Part shown: in pieces, positions 1-7,855 of the stretch
How the letters are laid out: the number at the start of each line of letters is the position of its first letter
Numbering within the stretch: the first letter of the stretch is position 1
From: Nakamurella aerolata
GTDB lineage: Bacteria > Actinomycetota > Actinomycetes > Mycobacteriales > Nakamurellaceae
Direction of reading: 5' to 3'
DNA: 64,000 nucleotides
NCBI RefSeq assembly: GCF_013002705.1
Contig: NZ_JABEND010000008.1
Span: forward strand, 1-64,000
Notes under the pieces: model-generated
Told to the model about the DNA's origin: nothing
Seen by the model: only the letters and a program-made list of their open reading frames with translations
The model's database searches: none
Made by a program: the position numbers and the translations under genes

Positions 1-72
1 GTACTCGTCCAGATGATCCAAGACCATCCGCACCGCACGCTCACGCTGCTGCTTCGGATATTGCTTCGGCAT
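1..72 (-). CDS. IS3-family transposase OrfA, N-terminal fragment cut by the window edge
   Basis: Reading the minus strand from the ATG at 72 gives 24 codons beginning MPKQYPKQQRERAVRMV and ending LDEY at the window edge. Seen: this matches the usual start of IS3-family OrfA, the small helix-turn-helix protein that binds the element's inverted repeats and is fused to the OrfB integrase by frameshifting. The element itself would extend to the left of the window, so whether it is complete or active cannot be judged. Its terminal inverted repeat should lie within about 100 bp to the right of 72, but I cannot define it without the other end. It is too short for most gene callers. Confidence 0.75.
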   Translation of the reverse strand, partial: MPKQYPKQQRERAVRMVLDHLDEY

Positions 73-99
73 GACACCGATCCTCTCGCAAAGGACCGG

Positions 100-163
100 C
101 CCCAAAGCCGTGACGCTTCATACGGCGGTTTGGGGCTTCTGGGGGGTCTGGGTTTGCCAGACC
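100..163. other. Two adjacent hairpins beside the IS fragment
   Basis: CCCCAAA at 100-106 pairs with TTTGGGG at 129-135, with a partly paired GCCGT/ACGGC inside. A second stem, GGTCTGG (145-151) with CCAGACC (157-163), follows with a 5-base loop. They lie between the transposase start and the marR gene, so they could belong to the IS end or stop read-through from the element. No T-run follows, so they are not canonical terminators. From 164 to about 337 I see no gene. Confidence 0.4.
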
Positions 164-341
164 TGCACTGGTGAAGATCGACGCTTGGAGCAGGTCGGCG
201 CTTGTCCGGGGCGGTGGTGGCCCGTTCGTGGTGTGGATGCTGGTGTTCGAAGTCTTTCAGCTGGTTGCGCCGGTTGCGCCGGCTCCGCGGACGATTCGCT
301 GTCGGCGCACTCGCGCCGGCCGGTTCGCCCGACAACATTGC

Positions 342-364
342 TGAGGTTACCTCATTATGAGGTA
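342..364. promoter_or_regulatory. Triple half-site operator for the MarR regulator
   Basis: TACCTCAT-T-ATGAGGTA (348-364) is a perfect 8-bp-arm palindrome. An overlapping palindrome TGAGGT-T-ACCTCA (342-354) uses the same central half-site, giving three alternating half-sites: 342-347, 349-355 and 357-363. It ends 27 bp before the chosen GTG of the MarR gene and overlaps a possible -35 (TTGCTG, 338-343). MarR proteins commonly bind such palindromes at their own promoters, so autorepression is the natural reading. Binding is inferred. Confidence 0.7.
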
Positions 365-391
365 CTAGTCAAGATTGCTACGATCGCTGCT

Positions 392-895
392 GTGCCCGTC
401 AGCTCGCCGCCACCGCACTGGTCCCACCGGCTGCCCAGTGCCGCCGAGGTCGCCGAGTTGTCGGTGCCCGAGCTACTGATGCTGCTGGCCAGGCTGCAAC
501 GGCAGGCCAGGCTGCGAGCGCTGGAGCCGTACGGCCTGGCGGTGCACCAGGGCCGCGCCTTCACCGTGATCGCCCGGCACACCGACGCCGATCGCGAGCT
601 GCGGCTGTCCGAACTGGCCAAGCTGCTGCACATCGCGCCGCGGTCGGCCACCGAGGTGGTCGACGGCCTGCAGGACCGCGGGCTGGTGCAGCGCAACCCG
701 TCAGCCTCGGACCGCAGGGCCATCGCAGTGCAGCTCACCCCGAAGGGCCGCCGCCTTGCGCAACGCATGTCGGACGAGCTCGATTCCCATGCGGCGCTGC
801 CCGGCCTCGCCGCCCTCACCGACCAGCAGCAGCGCACCCTGCGCGAGCTGCTCGCCACCGTCGCTGCCGCGCAGCTCTCCGACAGCGATTCCTAG
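392..895 (+). CDS. MarR-family transcriptional regulator
   Basis: 167-residue winged helix-turn-helix regulator. Seen: N-terminal dimerisation helices (residues about 20-60), then the wHTH with LSELAKLLHIAPRSATEVV (about 72-90) and the wing DRR at 107-109, the hallmark of MarR proteins, followed by the C-terminal dimer helix ending QLSDSDS. The frame is open much further upstream, but that part reads as unlikely protein and crosses the operator, so I use GTG 392, which gives normal MarR length. The effector is unknown. It stands alone: no target gene follows on the same strand, and the nearest gene is the convergent membrane protein at 1106. It may act on its own promoter or elsewhere. Confidence 0.85.
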   Translation: MPVSSPPPHWSHRLPSAAEVAELSVPELLMLLARLQRQARLRALEPYGLAVHQGRAFTVIARHTDADRELRLSELAKLLHIAPRSATEVVDGLQDRGLVQRNPSASDRRAIAVQLTPKGRRLAQRMSDELDSHAALPGLAALTDQQQRTLRELLATVAAAQLSDSDS

Positions 896-902
896 CCGGC
901 GC

Positions 903-984
903 GATTCGTACCAGTGGCCGCGAGGGCGCCGAAAACCCCGGTTCTGCGCCGGTTTCCGCCAGCTCACGGCCACTGGTACGAATC
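903..984. repeat. Large intergenic palindrome with CCAGTGGCC core, copy 1
   Basis: An 18-bp perfect inverted repeat: the left arm at 903-920 begins GATTCGTACCAG and contains CCAGTGGCCG; the right arm is at 967-984. The 46-bp loop contains a smaller CCGG...CCGG structure. It lies just after the MarR stop and before the end of the convergent gene, so it may serve as a bidirectional transcription barrier. The core is shared with the elements at 1018-1076 and 9978-10041, suggesting a dispersed repeat family rather than three unrelated terminators. Confidence 0.75.
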
Positions 985-1017
985 TTCGGTTACCTCTCCG
1001 GACCGGCTTCGACCTGA

Positions 1018-1076
1018 CCTGCCTCCAGTGGCCGAAACGGGCCGGTTTTGGGCCCGTTTCGGCCACTGGAGGCAGG
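1018..1076. repeat. Large intergenic palindrome with CCAGTGGCC core, copy 2
   Basis: A 26-bp perfect inverted repeat: left arm 1018-1043, right arm 1051-1076, loop GGTTTTG (1044-1050). The arm contains CCAGTGGCCGAAACGGG. It would form a very stable hairpin on both strands between two convergent genes, so a bidirectional terminator is plausible. The A-run after the right arm (1077-1080) becomes a short U-run in the minus-strand transcript only upstream of the stem, so it is not a textbook intrinsic terminator. Confidence 0.8.
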
Positions 1077-1105
1077 AAAAGTACAAGCAGCCGGGCGAGT
1101 CGGAC

Positions 1106-2719
1106 TCAGGCGGTGACCGCGGTGCCCGCCGAGGTGTGCTCGGCGGCCTTGGCGGCGCGGCGCTCGGCGCGCCGGTGGGCGCGGCGCTGCAGCACGCCCG
1201 CGCCGACCAGCGTGACGGCAAGACCGGCGGCGGCCCAGATGGCCAGCACCCAGATGTTGCCGGCGATGTTGTGCGAGCCGAAGTAGATGATCTTGCGGAC
1301 CGCGGCGGTGCCGGCACCGTTGGGCAGCGCTTCCGAGATGCCGCGCCAGAACGGCGGCAGCAGTTGAGACTGGTAGGCCCCGCCGGCGCTGGGATTGCCG
1401 AGAATGACGAAGATCAGCACCGTCACGCCGATACCGACGACGCCCAGCAAGGTTTGGAAGGCAATGGTCACGGTGGCGGCGGCGAACACCACCAGCGCAC
1501 CCAACCACCACAACGCCATGAAGTGTCCGGTCAGCGCGTTCAACGCCTGGTCGACGATCAGCGCACCGCCGAGGCCGGAGGCGATCGCATACAGCGCCGA
1601 TGCACCGAGCCGGAACCCGGCCCGGCGCATGTTGGCCGGCCGGGAACCGGAAGCCACGCCGAGCAGCGAGGCCATCAGGTAGCCGCCGACCAGCCATCCG
1701 ATCACCAGGTAGAACCCCGTGAGACCGCGGGAATCGCCTGGCTGCAACGGAATCTCGTCCTGCACGGTGACGGTGCGCTGCTGGGTGGCTTGGCCCTGCT
1801 GAACAATCGTTTCAACGGCTTCCGCCACCGAACTGCCGCCGCCGGTCGCCACCAGCAGGGTGTCCTGCGTGCCCTGCGGGTTGATGATGAGCACCGCATC
1901 GGTCTCGCCCTTGCGCAGCGCCTCGCGGGCCTGCTGCTCCGGCATCGCGGTGGCCGCGATCGGATCGCCGGGAGCAGCGTTGTACTGCTGCACCAGCTGA
2001 CCGGAAACCTGTTGCGGCGCCACCACTGCCATCGGGATCTCGTGCGGCTTGGGGCTGTGGAACGCGCCGACGTAGCTCAGGATGAACCCGAGCTGCAGCA
2101 GCAGGACGCCGATCACCAGCAACACCGTCCGCGGCGCGATGGCGTCGCGGAAATCGGCGGCAAAGCCGGAACGGACCGGGGTCGGGGCAGCATCCGGCTG
2201 GCTCGCGGCAGACGCCGACGCCGCTGCGTTCTCGGCGCTCTCGGCACTTTCGCCACTCGCGGTATTTTCCGTGCTCGCGGCACTTTCCGCGCTCTCAGGA
2301 CGCTCCGCGCTCGCGGCACTTTCCGTGCTCGCGGCACTTTCCGCGCTCTCAGGACGCTCCGCGTTCGCGGGGCTTTTCCCGCTCGGTGCACTTTCCGCGC
2401 TCGCCGCGCGCTGACTGCTGTCGGCGCCCGCTGCAGCGCCGACCCGGTCGGCAGCGTCGGCTTGATCAACGCCGTTGTCACCATCACCGCCGGGGGCTCG
2501 ATCAGCACTGTCGGCCTGGCCCACCTGGTCCGCCCGGTGCTCGCTGCCCACCCGGTCCGGCCGGGCCAGATGCGCGCCGCCGGTCGGCGAGGCATCGTCC
2601 GAGCCGGTGCCGCCAGCCACCGAATCGCCTTGCGGCCCAGCGGCTTCGGACAGCTCGTCGGCCGGCCGGTCGTTCTCGGGCTCGTCCGGCGCCTCGTGAC
2701 GCCCGTGATGCGCAGCCAT
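1106..2719 (-). CDS. DUF3533/YhgE-like membrane protein with long acidic repeat N-terminus
   Basis: 537-residue multi-span membrane protein resembling the ABC-2/YhgE-Pip/DUF3533 group. Seen: residues 1-185 are Ala/Ser/Glu-rich low complexity with repeats such as ERPESAESAAST; one transmembrane helix at about 198-218 (LLVIGVLLLQLGFIL); an extracytoplasmic domain of about 120 residues; then about five more helices and a basic Ala/Arg C-terminus. Start chosen at ATG 2719 because GGAAGGG lies 8 bases upstream; an in-frame start at 2773 has no such site. It is divergent from a TetR gene across tandem operators, so it is probably the TetR target. Members of this group have been linked to export or phage infection, but no substrate can be read here. 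Confidence 0.7.
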   Translation of the reverse strand: MAAHHGRHEAPDEPENDRPADELSEAAGPQGDSVAGGTGSDDASPTGGAHLARPDRVGSEHRADQVGQADSADRAPGGDGDNGVDQADAADRVGAAAGADSSQRAASAESAPSGKSPANAERPESAESAASTESAASAERPESAESAASTENTASGESAESAENAAASASAASQPDAAPTPVRSGFAADFRDAIAPRTVLLVIGVLLLQLGFILSYVGAFHSPKPHEIPMAVVAPQQVSGQLVQQYNAAPGDPIAATAMPEQQAREALRKGETDAVLIINPQGTQDTLLVATGGGSSVAEAVETIVQQGQATQQRTVTVQDEIPLQPGDSRGLTGFYLVIGWLVGGYLMASLLGVASGSRPANMRRAGFRLGASALYAIASGLGGALIVDQALNALTGHFMALWWLGALVVFAAATVTIAFQTLLGVVGIGVTVLIFVILGNPSAGGAYQSQLLPPFWRGISEALPNGAGTAAVRKIIYFGSHNIAGNIWVLAIWAAAGLAVTLVGAGVLQRRAHRRAERRAAKAAEHTSAGTAVTA

Positions 2720-2969
2720 CGTGTGTGTCCCTTCCGTCGCGCGCCGTCGGCGCCGACCTGCCATCCCGTGCAACTTCGCTCGACCCGCTGTGACGGCAAC
2801 GCCATCGACACCTAGCCCAGCCGTCGTGCCTGGTGGATGTCACCGTGAGTGGGTGCGCGGTGGAACGCCGCTGATCCAGCGCGCTGAGTAAACCTCAGCC
2901 GGGCGATCCGCGCCCGGCAGAGCCGCCGCCACCACGGGAAACAACACCGCGGGACGGCTCGCACGGTAC
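2720..2969. other. Divergent intergenic region upstream of the operators
   Basis: With the operators at 2970-3003 this 334-bp gap separates the DUF3533-like gene from the TetR gene. It is G/C-rich, shows no convincing coding frame, and holds the ribosome-binding site of the minus-strand gene at about 2727-2733. I see no further motif. Confidence 0.5.
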
Positions 2970-3003
2970 GATACGTTCACGTATCCGATACGTCAATGTA
3001 TCG
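2970..3003. promoter_or_regulatory. Tandem TetR-type operators
   Basis: Two adjacent palindromes: GATACGT-TC-ACGTATC (2970-2985, perfect) and GATACGT-CA-ATGTATC (2987-3002, one mismatch), together flanked by CG. Centre-to-centre spacing is 17 bp. They lie 51 bp before the GTG of the TetR gene in the divergent promoter region and are strikingly A/T-rich for this genome. Two TetR dimers could bind side by side, as in QacR/CprB-type double sites. The assignment to the adjacent TetR is inferred from position. Confidence 0.75.
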
Positions 3004-3053
3004 ACAAGATATCGGAGCGATCCACCACAGCATCGGCGAACAAGGAGGCAGCT

Positions 3054-3974
3054 GTGAGCCAGCCGACGCCCGCCGGACGCCGCGGAAGCAAGCCGGAATC
3101 GCCGCGCCCCGCGGCGCCATCACAGCCAGCGTCGTCACACACCGCACTGTCAGACACCGCGTCGTCACGCACCGCATCGTCAGACACAGCGTTGTCGGAC
3201 ACCGCGTTGTCAGAGACCGCACCAGCGGCAACCGCGTCGTCCCCGGACGCGCCAGCACCGTCGACCAGACCGCAGCGCCCCACGGCAAGCGCCTACGCGG
3301 CAAGCGCCCACACGGCAAGCGCCCACACGGCAAGCAGTGCAACGGAAACCAGCCATTCGAGGGCAAACCGCCGGACCCCGCTCCCGACACCACTGAGCCC
3401 CAAGCGCCGGCAGACCCGCGACCGGTTGCTGGCCGCCGCGTTCGACGTGTTCGCCGAGCACGGATTCGGCCGGAGCACGATCGAGGACGTGTGCGAGCGC
3501 GCCGGTTTTACCCGGGGCGCGTTCTACTCCAACTTCGACAGCCTGCAGGAGCTGTTCCACGTGCTCTACACGGCGCAGGCAACCGGTGTCGCCGAGCGCG
3601 TGCAGGCCGCGCTGAACCGGGCCGGTGAGGCTGCCGCTCCGGCCGACCTGGTGGCGGCGGTGATAGACGGGCTACCGCTCGACCGCAACTGGCAGCTCAT
3701 CAAGACCGACTACCTGCTGCACGCGGCACGTCACCCGGATGCGGTGAGATCCCTTGCCGCGCATCAGGAATCGTTGTTGACGCTGTTGGCCGACGCGCTG
3801 ACGCCGGTGATGCACAAGGTGCGCTCGGACCCGCGGCTGCAGGATCCGCGCGCGCTGGCGCAGGCCGTCATCGCTGTGCACGACGGGGTGATGGTGAACA
3901 GTTTGAGCGGGCTTCCCAGCAGCGTGCTGCGCGACCGGCTCGAGGCGACGCTGACGGCACTCGTCAGCGGCTGA
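3054..3974 (+). CDS. TetR/AcrR-family regulator with 110-residue low-complexity N-terminus
   Basis: 306-residue repressor. Seen: TetR_N helix-turn-helix at about 120-166 (RRQTRDRLLAAAFDVF ... TIEDVCERAGFTRGAFYSNF), then an all-helical ligand-binding domain to 306. The first 110 residues are Ser/Thr/Ala repeats (SDTALSDTALSET, ASAHTASAHTASS) that are not part of the family; a normal TetR would start near residue 115. The GTG at 3054 has AAGGAGG upstream, so the extension appears to be translated. Tandem operators lie immediately upstream. Likely represses itself and the divergent membrane protein. Confidence 0.85.
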   Translation: MSQPTPAGRRGSKPESPRPAAPSQPASSHTALSDTASSRTASSDTALSDTALSETAPAATASSPDAPAPSTRPQRPTASAYAASAHTASAHTASSATETSHSRANRRTPLPTPLSPKRRQTRDRLLAAAFDVFAEHGFGRSTIEDVCERAGFTRGAFYSNFDSLQELFHVLYTAQATGVAERVQAALNRAGEAAAPADLVAAVIDGLPLDRNWQLIKTDYLLHAARHPDAVRSLAAHQESLLTLLADALTPVMHKVRSDPRLQDPRALAQAVIAVHDGVMVNSLSGLPSSVLRDRLEATLTALVSG

Positions 3975-4563
3975 CCAGACCCACACGGCACTCAGCGACG
4001 GTGCTGACCAGACCCACACGGCGCTGGGCAGCGTACGACCGGAGCGGGGTCGGGGGAAATGGACAATCCCCGGGCCCTGCACAGGCGGTGACCTGCGCGT
4101 GCCGAGGTGGACAGGTAATCGGCGAAGCCCGGGGATTGGGTGATTGTCCGGTAGTGCCAGGCCGTCCCCGCGTGGTGTGTGTCGCACGCGGACGATCTCC
4201 CGATCGCCGGCCGTTGCAGCTGTGACGGCCTAGCGGCCAATCACCTCACGTGTCCGATAGCTAAACAAGGTACGGACCACCTCCTCTCTCGTGTACCGCC
4301 GAGAGTAGGTGCGCTCGGGTGAGTGTGCAACGACATTCCGCTCACGGCTTGCCGCGGCACCGCAGCGAGCCAGCAGACGAGCCAGCAGACACGGCGAAAC
4401 CGGCGGTCACAGCAAGCCTCATCCACCCGCCCGGCACCGGCCGCGAGTCCCGGCTCCCGCTCCCGCGGCGCTGGGCGCCCGCGCGTGGGTCAGCCGATCG
4501 GTTGACGCAAGTCTGACCCCACGGTGGATCGGGACAATACGGCCGGGCTGCAAGGCTGAACGC
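3975..4563. other. 589-bp intergenic region with structured inverted repeats
   Basis: No credible gene. It contains a 20-bp direct repeat after the TetR stop (CTGACCAGACCCACACGGC at about 3971-3989 and again at about 4003-4021), the cruciform-like repeat at 4061-4149, and a CCGAG...CTCGG hairpin near 4298-4317. A promoter for the downstream ABC operon should lie here, but I cannot pick -35/-10 boxes with confidence. Confidence 0.55.
4061..4149. repeat. Interleaved inverted repeat, possible structured RNA or MITE-like element
   Basis: CAATCCCCGGGC (4064-4075) is the exact complement of GCCCGGGGATTG (4127-4138). In addition GGACAATC (4061-4068) pairs with GATTGTCC (4142-4149). The two pairings share CAATC, so they are mutually exclusive. 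A 51-base interior has its own CCTG/CAGG stems. I do not recognise a known RNA family. The alternative pairings could be a switch or simply nested palindromes of a small mobile repeat. Confidence 0.5.
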
Positions 4564-5538
4564 ATGGCAATGATCGACGTGCGCGACCTGCGCAAGGTCT
4601 ACGGACCCAAGACCGTGGTGGACGGGGTGAGCTTCTCCGTCCAGCCCGGCGAGATCTTCGGCATCCTCGGCCCCAACGGTGCCGGCAAGACCACCACCGT
4701 TGAATGCATCGGCGGGCTGCGGCGCCGCGACGGCGGCAGCATCAGCGTCGCCGGCATGGACCCGGCCGGCGAGGGCAAGGCGTTCCGCGAGGCCCTCGGC
4801 ATCCAGCTGCAGGAGAGCCGGCTCCCGGAGAAGCAGACGGTGGCCGAGGCGCTGCAGCTGTACTCCAGCTTCTACTCGCGCCCGCGCGACTGGCGGGAGC
4901 TGATCGAACGGCTCGGCCTCGGCGCTCAGGCCAGGACGGCGTTCGGCAAGCTGTCCGGTGGCCAGAAGCAGCGGCTGTCGGTCGCGCTGGCGCTGATCGG
5001 GAACCCCAAGGTGGCCATCCTCGACGAGCTCACCACCGGCCTCGATCCCACCGCCCGCCGCGAGGTCTGGGGGCTGCTGGAGGATCTCAAGGGCACCGGC
5101 GTCACGCTGCTGCTGGTCAGCCATTTCATGGAGGAGGCCGAGCGGCTGTGCGACCGGGTCGCGGTGATCGACCGCGGCCGGGTGGTGGCGCTGGACACCC
5201 CCGCCGATCTCGCCGCCGGGGTGCAGGCCGACCAGCGGATGAGCTTCATCCCCAGCGGCCGCATCGATACCGTTGCGCTGCAACAACTTCCGGACGTGCA
5301 TCAGGTCAGCAGCACCGGCGAGCGGGTGCAGGTGACCGGTACCGACAACGTCGCCAGCGCGGTGATCATCGCGCTGCACGAGCACGGCGTCGCGGTGCGC
5401 AAACTCCGCGTCGACCAGCCCAACCTTGACGACGCCTTCGTCGCCATCACCCGTAACGCCGAAGCCGACGCTGCCGCCGCGCAGCCCATCCCCGACCAGA
5501 GCACCGCAGCGGCCGCGCTGCCAGGAGGCCACCGATGA
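4564..5538 (+). CDS. ABC-2 type exporter, ATP-binding protein
   Basis: 324-residue ATPase of the DrrA/CcmA-like exporter class. Seen: Walker A GPNGAGKTTT (36-45), Q-loop region IQLQESRLPEKQTV, signature LSGGQKQR, Walker B VAILDELTTGLDP and the H-loop VSHFMEEAERLCDR, then a C-terminal regulatory stretch typical of drug or lipid exporters. Start ATG 4564 places VRDLRKVYG, the expected family beginning, at residue 6; ATG 4570 is also possible. It overlaps the permease by ATGA at 5535-5538 and heads a four-gene operon with a two-component system, which suggests export of, or resistance to, a membrane-active compound. Confidence 0.9.
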   Translation: MAMIDVRDLRKVYGPKTVVDGVSFSVQPGEIFGILGPNGAGKTTTVECIGGLRRRDGGSISVAGMDPAGEGKAFREALGIQLQESRLPEKQTVAEALQLYSSFYSRPRDWRELIERLGLGAQARTAFGKLSGGQKQRLSVALALIGNPKVAILDELTTGLDPTARREVWGLLEDLKGTGVTLLLVSHFMEEAERLCDRVAVIDRGRVVALDTPADLAAGVQADQRMSFIPSGRIDTVALQQLPDVHQVSSTGERVQVTGTDNVASAVIIALHEHGVAVRKLRVDQPNLDDAFVAITRNAEADAAAAQPIPDQSTAAAALPGGHR

Positions 5539-6272
5539 GCGCCATGACGGCGATGATCAAGTCAGAGGGCAAGCTGCTGGTCCGCAACCCAGGGGTGATG
5601 GTGTGGTCCACCATCCTGCCGTTGGCCGCGACCATCATCCTTGCCGCCATTCCCGGGGTATGGGCACCCAGCGACGATCTCGGCGGGCTGAGCTTCTTCG
5701 AGGTCTACCGCCCGGTACTGGTGATGTTCGTGCTGGCCATCCTGGCCATGCAGGTGCTGCCGGACGTGCTGACCCGGTACCGGGAAATGGGGGTGCTGAA
5801 GCGATTGCGCACCACCCCCGTCGCCCCGGGACTGCTGCTGTTCGCACAACTTGCGCTGACCTTGCTGGTGGCCGTTGTCTGTCTTGTCCTGATGCTGGTG
5901 ATCCCCACCCTGATCGGCGCCGAACCCCCGCAGAACCTGCCGGCCTTCATCGTGGCGTACCTGCTGGGCGGGTGGTCGTTCCTCGGGGTCGGCATGCTGA
6001 TCGCCAGCCTGTTCCGAAATGCCAAGGTGGCAGCGGGCTTCGGCACCCTGGTGTTCTTCGTGATGCAGTTCTTCGCCGGACTGTGGATCCAACGCCCACT
6101 GATGCCCGGCTGGCTGCGCACCGTCTCCGACTACACGCCCGGCGGCGCCGCCACCGCCGCCCTCACCGACGCCGGCAGCGGGCAATGGCCGCAGCTGCTG
6201 CACATGGCCGTCATGGCCGGTTGGGGAATTGTTACCTCTCTGTTGGCGATCCGCCTGTTCAAATGGGAGTGA
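5535..6272 (+). CDS. ABC-2 type exporter, permease
   Basis: 245-residue integral membrane protein with six predicted helices: about 22-40, 55-75, 105-128, 140-160, 170-190 and 220-238. It carries the ABC-2 signature region around RYREMGVLKRLRTTPVAP between helices 2 and 3, a coupling-helix segment for the ATPase, and the conserved AGLWIQRPLMPGWLR loop. Its ATG overlaps the ATPase stop (ATGA), so the two are translationally coupled and should form the transporter (dimer plus two ATPases). The substrate is unknown. Family parallels are the transporters adjoining LiaRS/DesKR-like systems. Confidence 0.9.
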   Translation: MSAMTAMIKSEGKLLVRNPGVMVWSTILPLAATIILAAIPGVWAPSDDLGGLSFFEVYRPVLVMFVLAILAMQVLPDVLTRYREMGVLKRLRTTPVAPGLLLFAQLALTLLVAVVCLVLMLVIPTLIGAEPPQNLPAFIVAYLLGGWSFLGVGMLIASLFRNAKVAAGFGTLVFFVMQFFAGLWIQRPLMPGWLRTVSDYTPGGAATAALTDAGSGQWPQLLHMAVMAGWGIVTSLLAIRLFKWE

Positions 6273-7855
6273 TGAGCAGCAGAATGGAGCCGTCGGTGGG
6301 CGCGAGTAGGGAGTCGGGCCCGAGCGCGCCCACCGACATTCCGCTACCGGCCGCCGCACCCGGCGATCAGCCGGCCGCCGCTACGCCGGCCGCCGCTACG
6401 CCGTCGGCCGCTACGCCGTCGGCCGCTGGGCGCACTGCCGCACCGGCCGAGCACCGACCGCGGTTCACTATTCCGCGCGGCACGCTGGGCCGCTGGTTCC
6501 GTCGCGGCGAACCGGCTCCCGAGTTCTCCGATCTCCGCATCGATGACGACGACGTGCTGGTCTACCGCGACCCGCAGGGCCGGGTGCACAGCCTGCCCCC
6601 GTACCAGCTGTGGCGGCGGGTGCCGCAGTGGGAACCCAAGGGCATCTGGATGCGGGACCGACCGCAGGCCGGCTGGCCGGACAGCCTGGTGCCGACCAGA
6701 ACCGGCGAATGGGCGGTGCGCATCCTGCTGCTGGTCGGGACGCTGCTGGCCGAGCTGGCGCTGATCAACGATCCGCCGTGGCGCCGGGTCACACTGCTGG
6801 TGCTGGCCCTGGCGATGTGGAGCTGGTGCGAGTGGTGGATGCGCTGGGACATCAGCAGCGTCTGGCGCCGCGTCGGCATCGTCGTCGTCACCGCGGCAGG
6901 AACCGCGACGATGACGGCACTTTCGCCGCTGGCCGGGATTTTCGCCTGGTCGTTCTACACCATCTGCGGCACCTTCTTCACCGGTTGGCTGATGGTCACC
7001 GCGATGATGCTGACGGTGCCGATCATGAACGCCACCCAACTCGGCGGATTCGACCGCATCCCCCACTACTGGGGGTTGTTCGCCGGGCTGTACATCTTCT
7101 GCGTCGGGATCGGCGTGGTGGCCACCGGCGTCGCAGCCAAGCGCGAAGACGCGGTGCTGCGGCGCACTGCCATGCACTCGGCGCTGCAGGCAGAGCAGCG
7201 CAGATCTGGGGCACTGCAACGTGATCTGCTGTCACGAGCCAGGCTGGACGGGATCACCGCAGAGCGGGGCCGGCTCGCCCGCGAGCTGCACGACACGGTG
7301 GCGCAGGGCCTGGTCGCCGTCGTCACGCAATTGGAGTCGATCCCGCGCGGCAGCCTGCCGGAGGCGGCGTCGGCGCGGGTGGAGAACGCCAAAACCCTTG
7401 CCAGGCAAGGGCTCGACGAGGCCAGGCGCGCGGTGTACGCGCTGCGCCCGATCGCCCTCGACCAGCTCGACCTGACCGATGCCGTGGCCGAGCTGGTGGA
7501 GGCGGCGCGGGTGGAGGCCGGCCTGCACACCGACCTGCGGGTGGACGGCGAACCCCGTTCCACCCCGCACGATGCCGCGTTGGTGCGGATCGCGCAGGAG
7601 GCACTGTCCAACGTCCGCAGGCACTCCGCCGCCCAACGGGTCACCGTCACCCTCACCTATCTTGACGACGAACTGCTGCTCGACATCCGCGACGACGGTC
7701 GGGGTTTCGACCCGACCGCCGGCCGGCACCCCGATATCGCCGGCGGGCACGGGCTGCCCGGCATGGCCGAGCGGATGGCCCTGGCCGGCGGCCGGCTCAC
7801 CGTCGAGAGCGAGCCGGGCGCCGGCTGCGTGATCTCCGCGGCGGTGCCGGGATGA
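6272..7855 (+). CDS. Sensor histidine kinase, HisKA_3 (NarL/LiaS/DesK-type)
   Basis: 527-residue membrane kinase. Seen: an Ala/Pro-rich cytoplasmic N-terminus with APAAATPAAATPSAATPS repeats, a conserved-looking soluble stretch (IDDDDVLVYRDPQGRVHSLP), about five or six helices between residues 150 and 300, then HisKA_3 with the phosphoacceptor at H340 in RELHDTVAQG and a HATPase domain with DIRDDGRGFD and GGHGLPGMAERM. Start chosen at ATG 6272, which overlaps the permease stop (TGATG). It should phosphorylate the regulator encoded directly downstream, and the transporter may take part in sensing. Confidence 0.9.
   Translation: MSSRMEPSVGASRESGPSAPTDIPLPAAAPGDQPAAATPAAATPSAATPSAAGRTAAPAEHRPRFTIPRGTLGRWFRRGEPAPEFSDLRIDDDDVLVYRDPQGRVHSLPPYQLWRRVPQWEPKGIWMRDRPQAGWPDSLVPTRTGEWAVRILLLVGTLLAELALINDPPWRRVTLLVLALAMWSWCEWWMRWDISSVWRRVGIVVVTAAGTATMTALSPLAGIFAWSFYTICGTFFTGWLMVTAMMLTVPIMNATQLGGFDRIPHYWGLFAGLYIFCVGIGVVATGVAAKREDAVLRRTAMHSALQAEQRRSGALQRDLLSRARLDGITAERGRLARELHDTVAQGLVAVVTQLESIPRGSLPEAASARVENAKTLARQGLDEARRAVYALRPIALDQLDLTDAVAELVEAARVEAGLHTDLRVDGEPRSTPHDAALVRIAQEALSNVRRHSAAQRVTVTLTYLDDELLLDIRDDGRGFDPTAGRHPDIAGGHGLPGMAERMALAGGRLTVESEPGAGCVISAAVPG

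Noticed and set aside
914-2815. 633-codon plus-strand frame opposite the DUF3533-like gene
   Set aside because: Composition is Arg/Gly/Gln noise, it crosses two large palindromes, and the minus strand has transmembrane segments and a good start.
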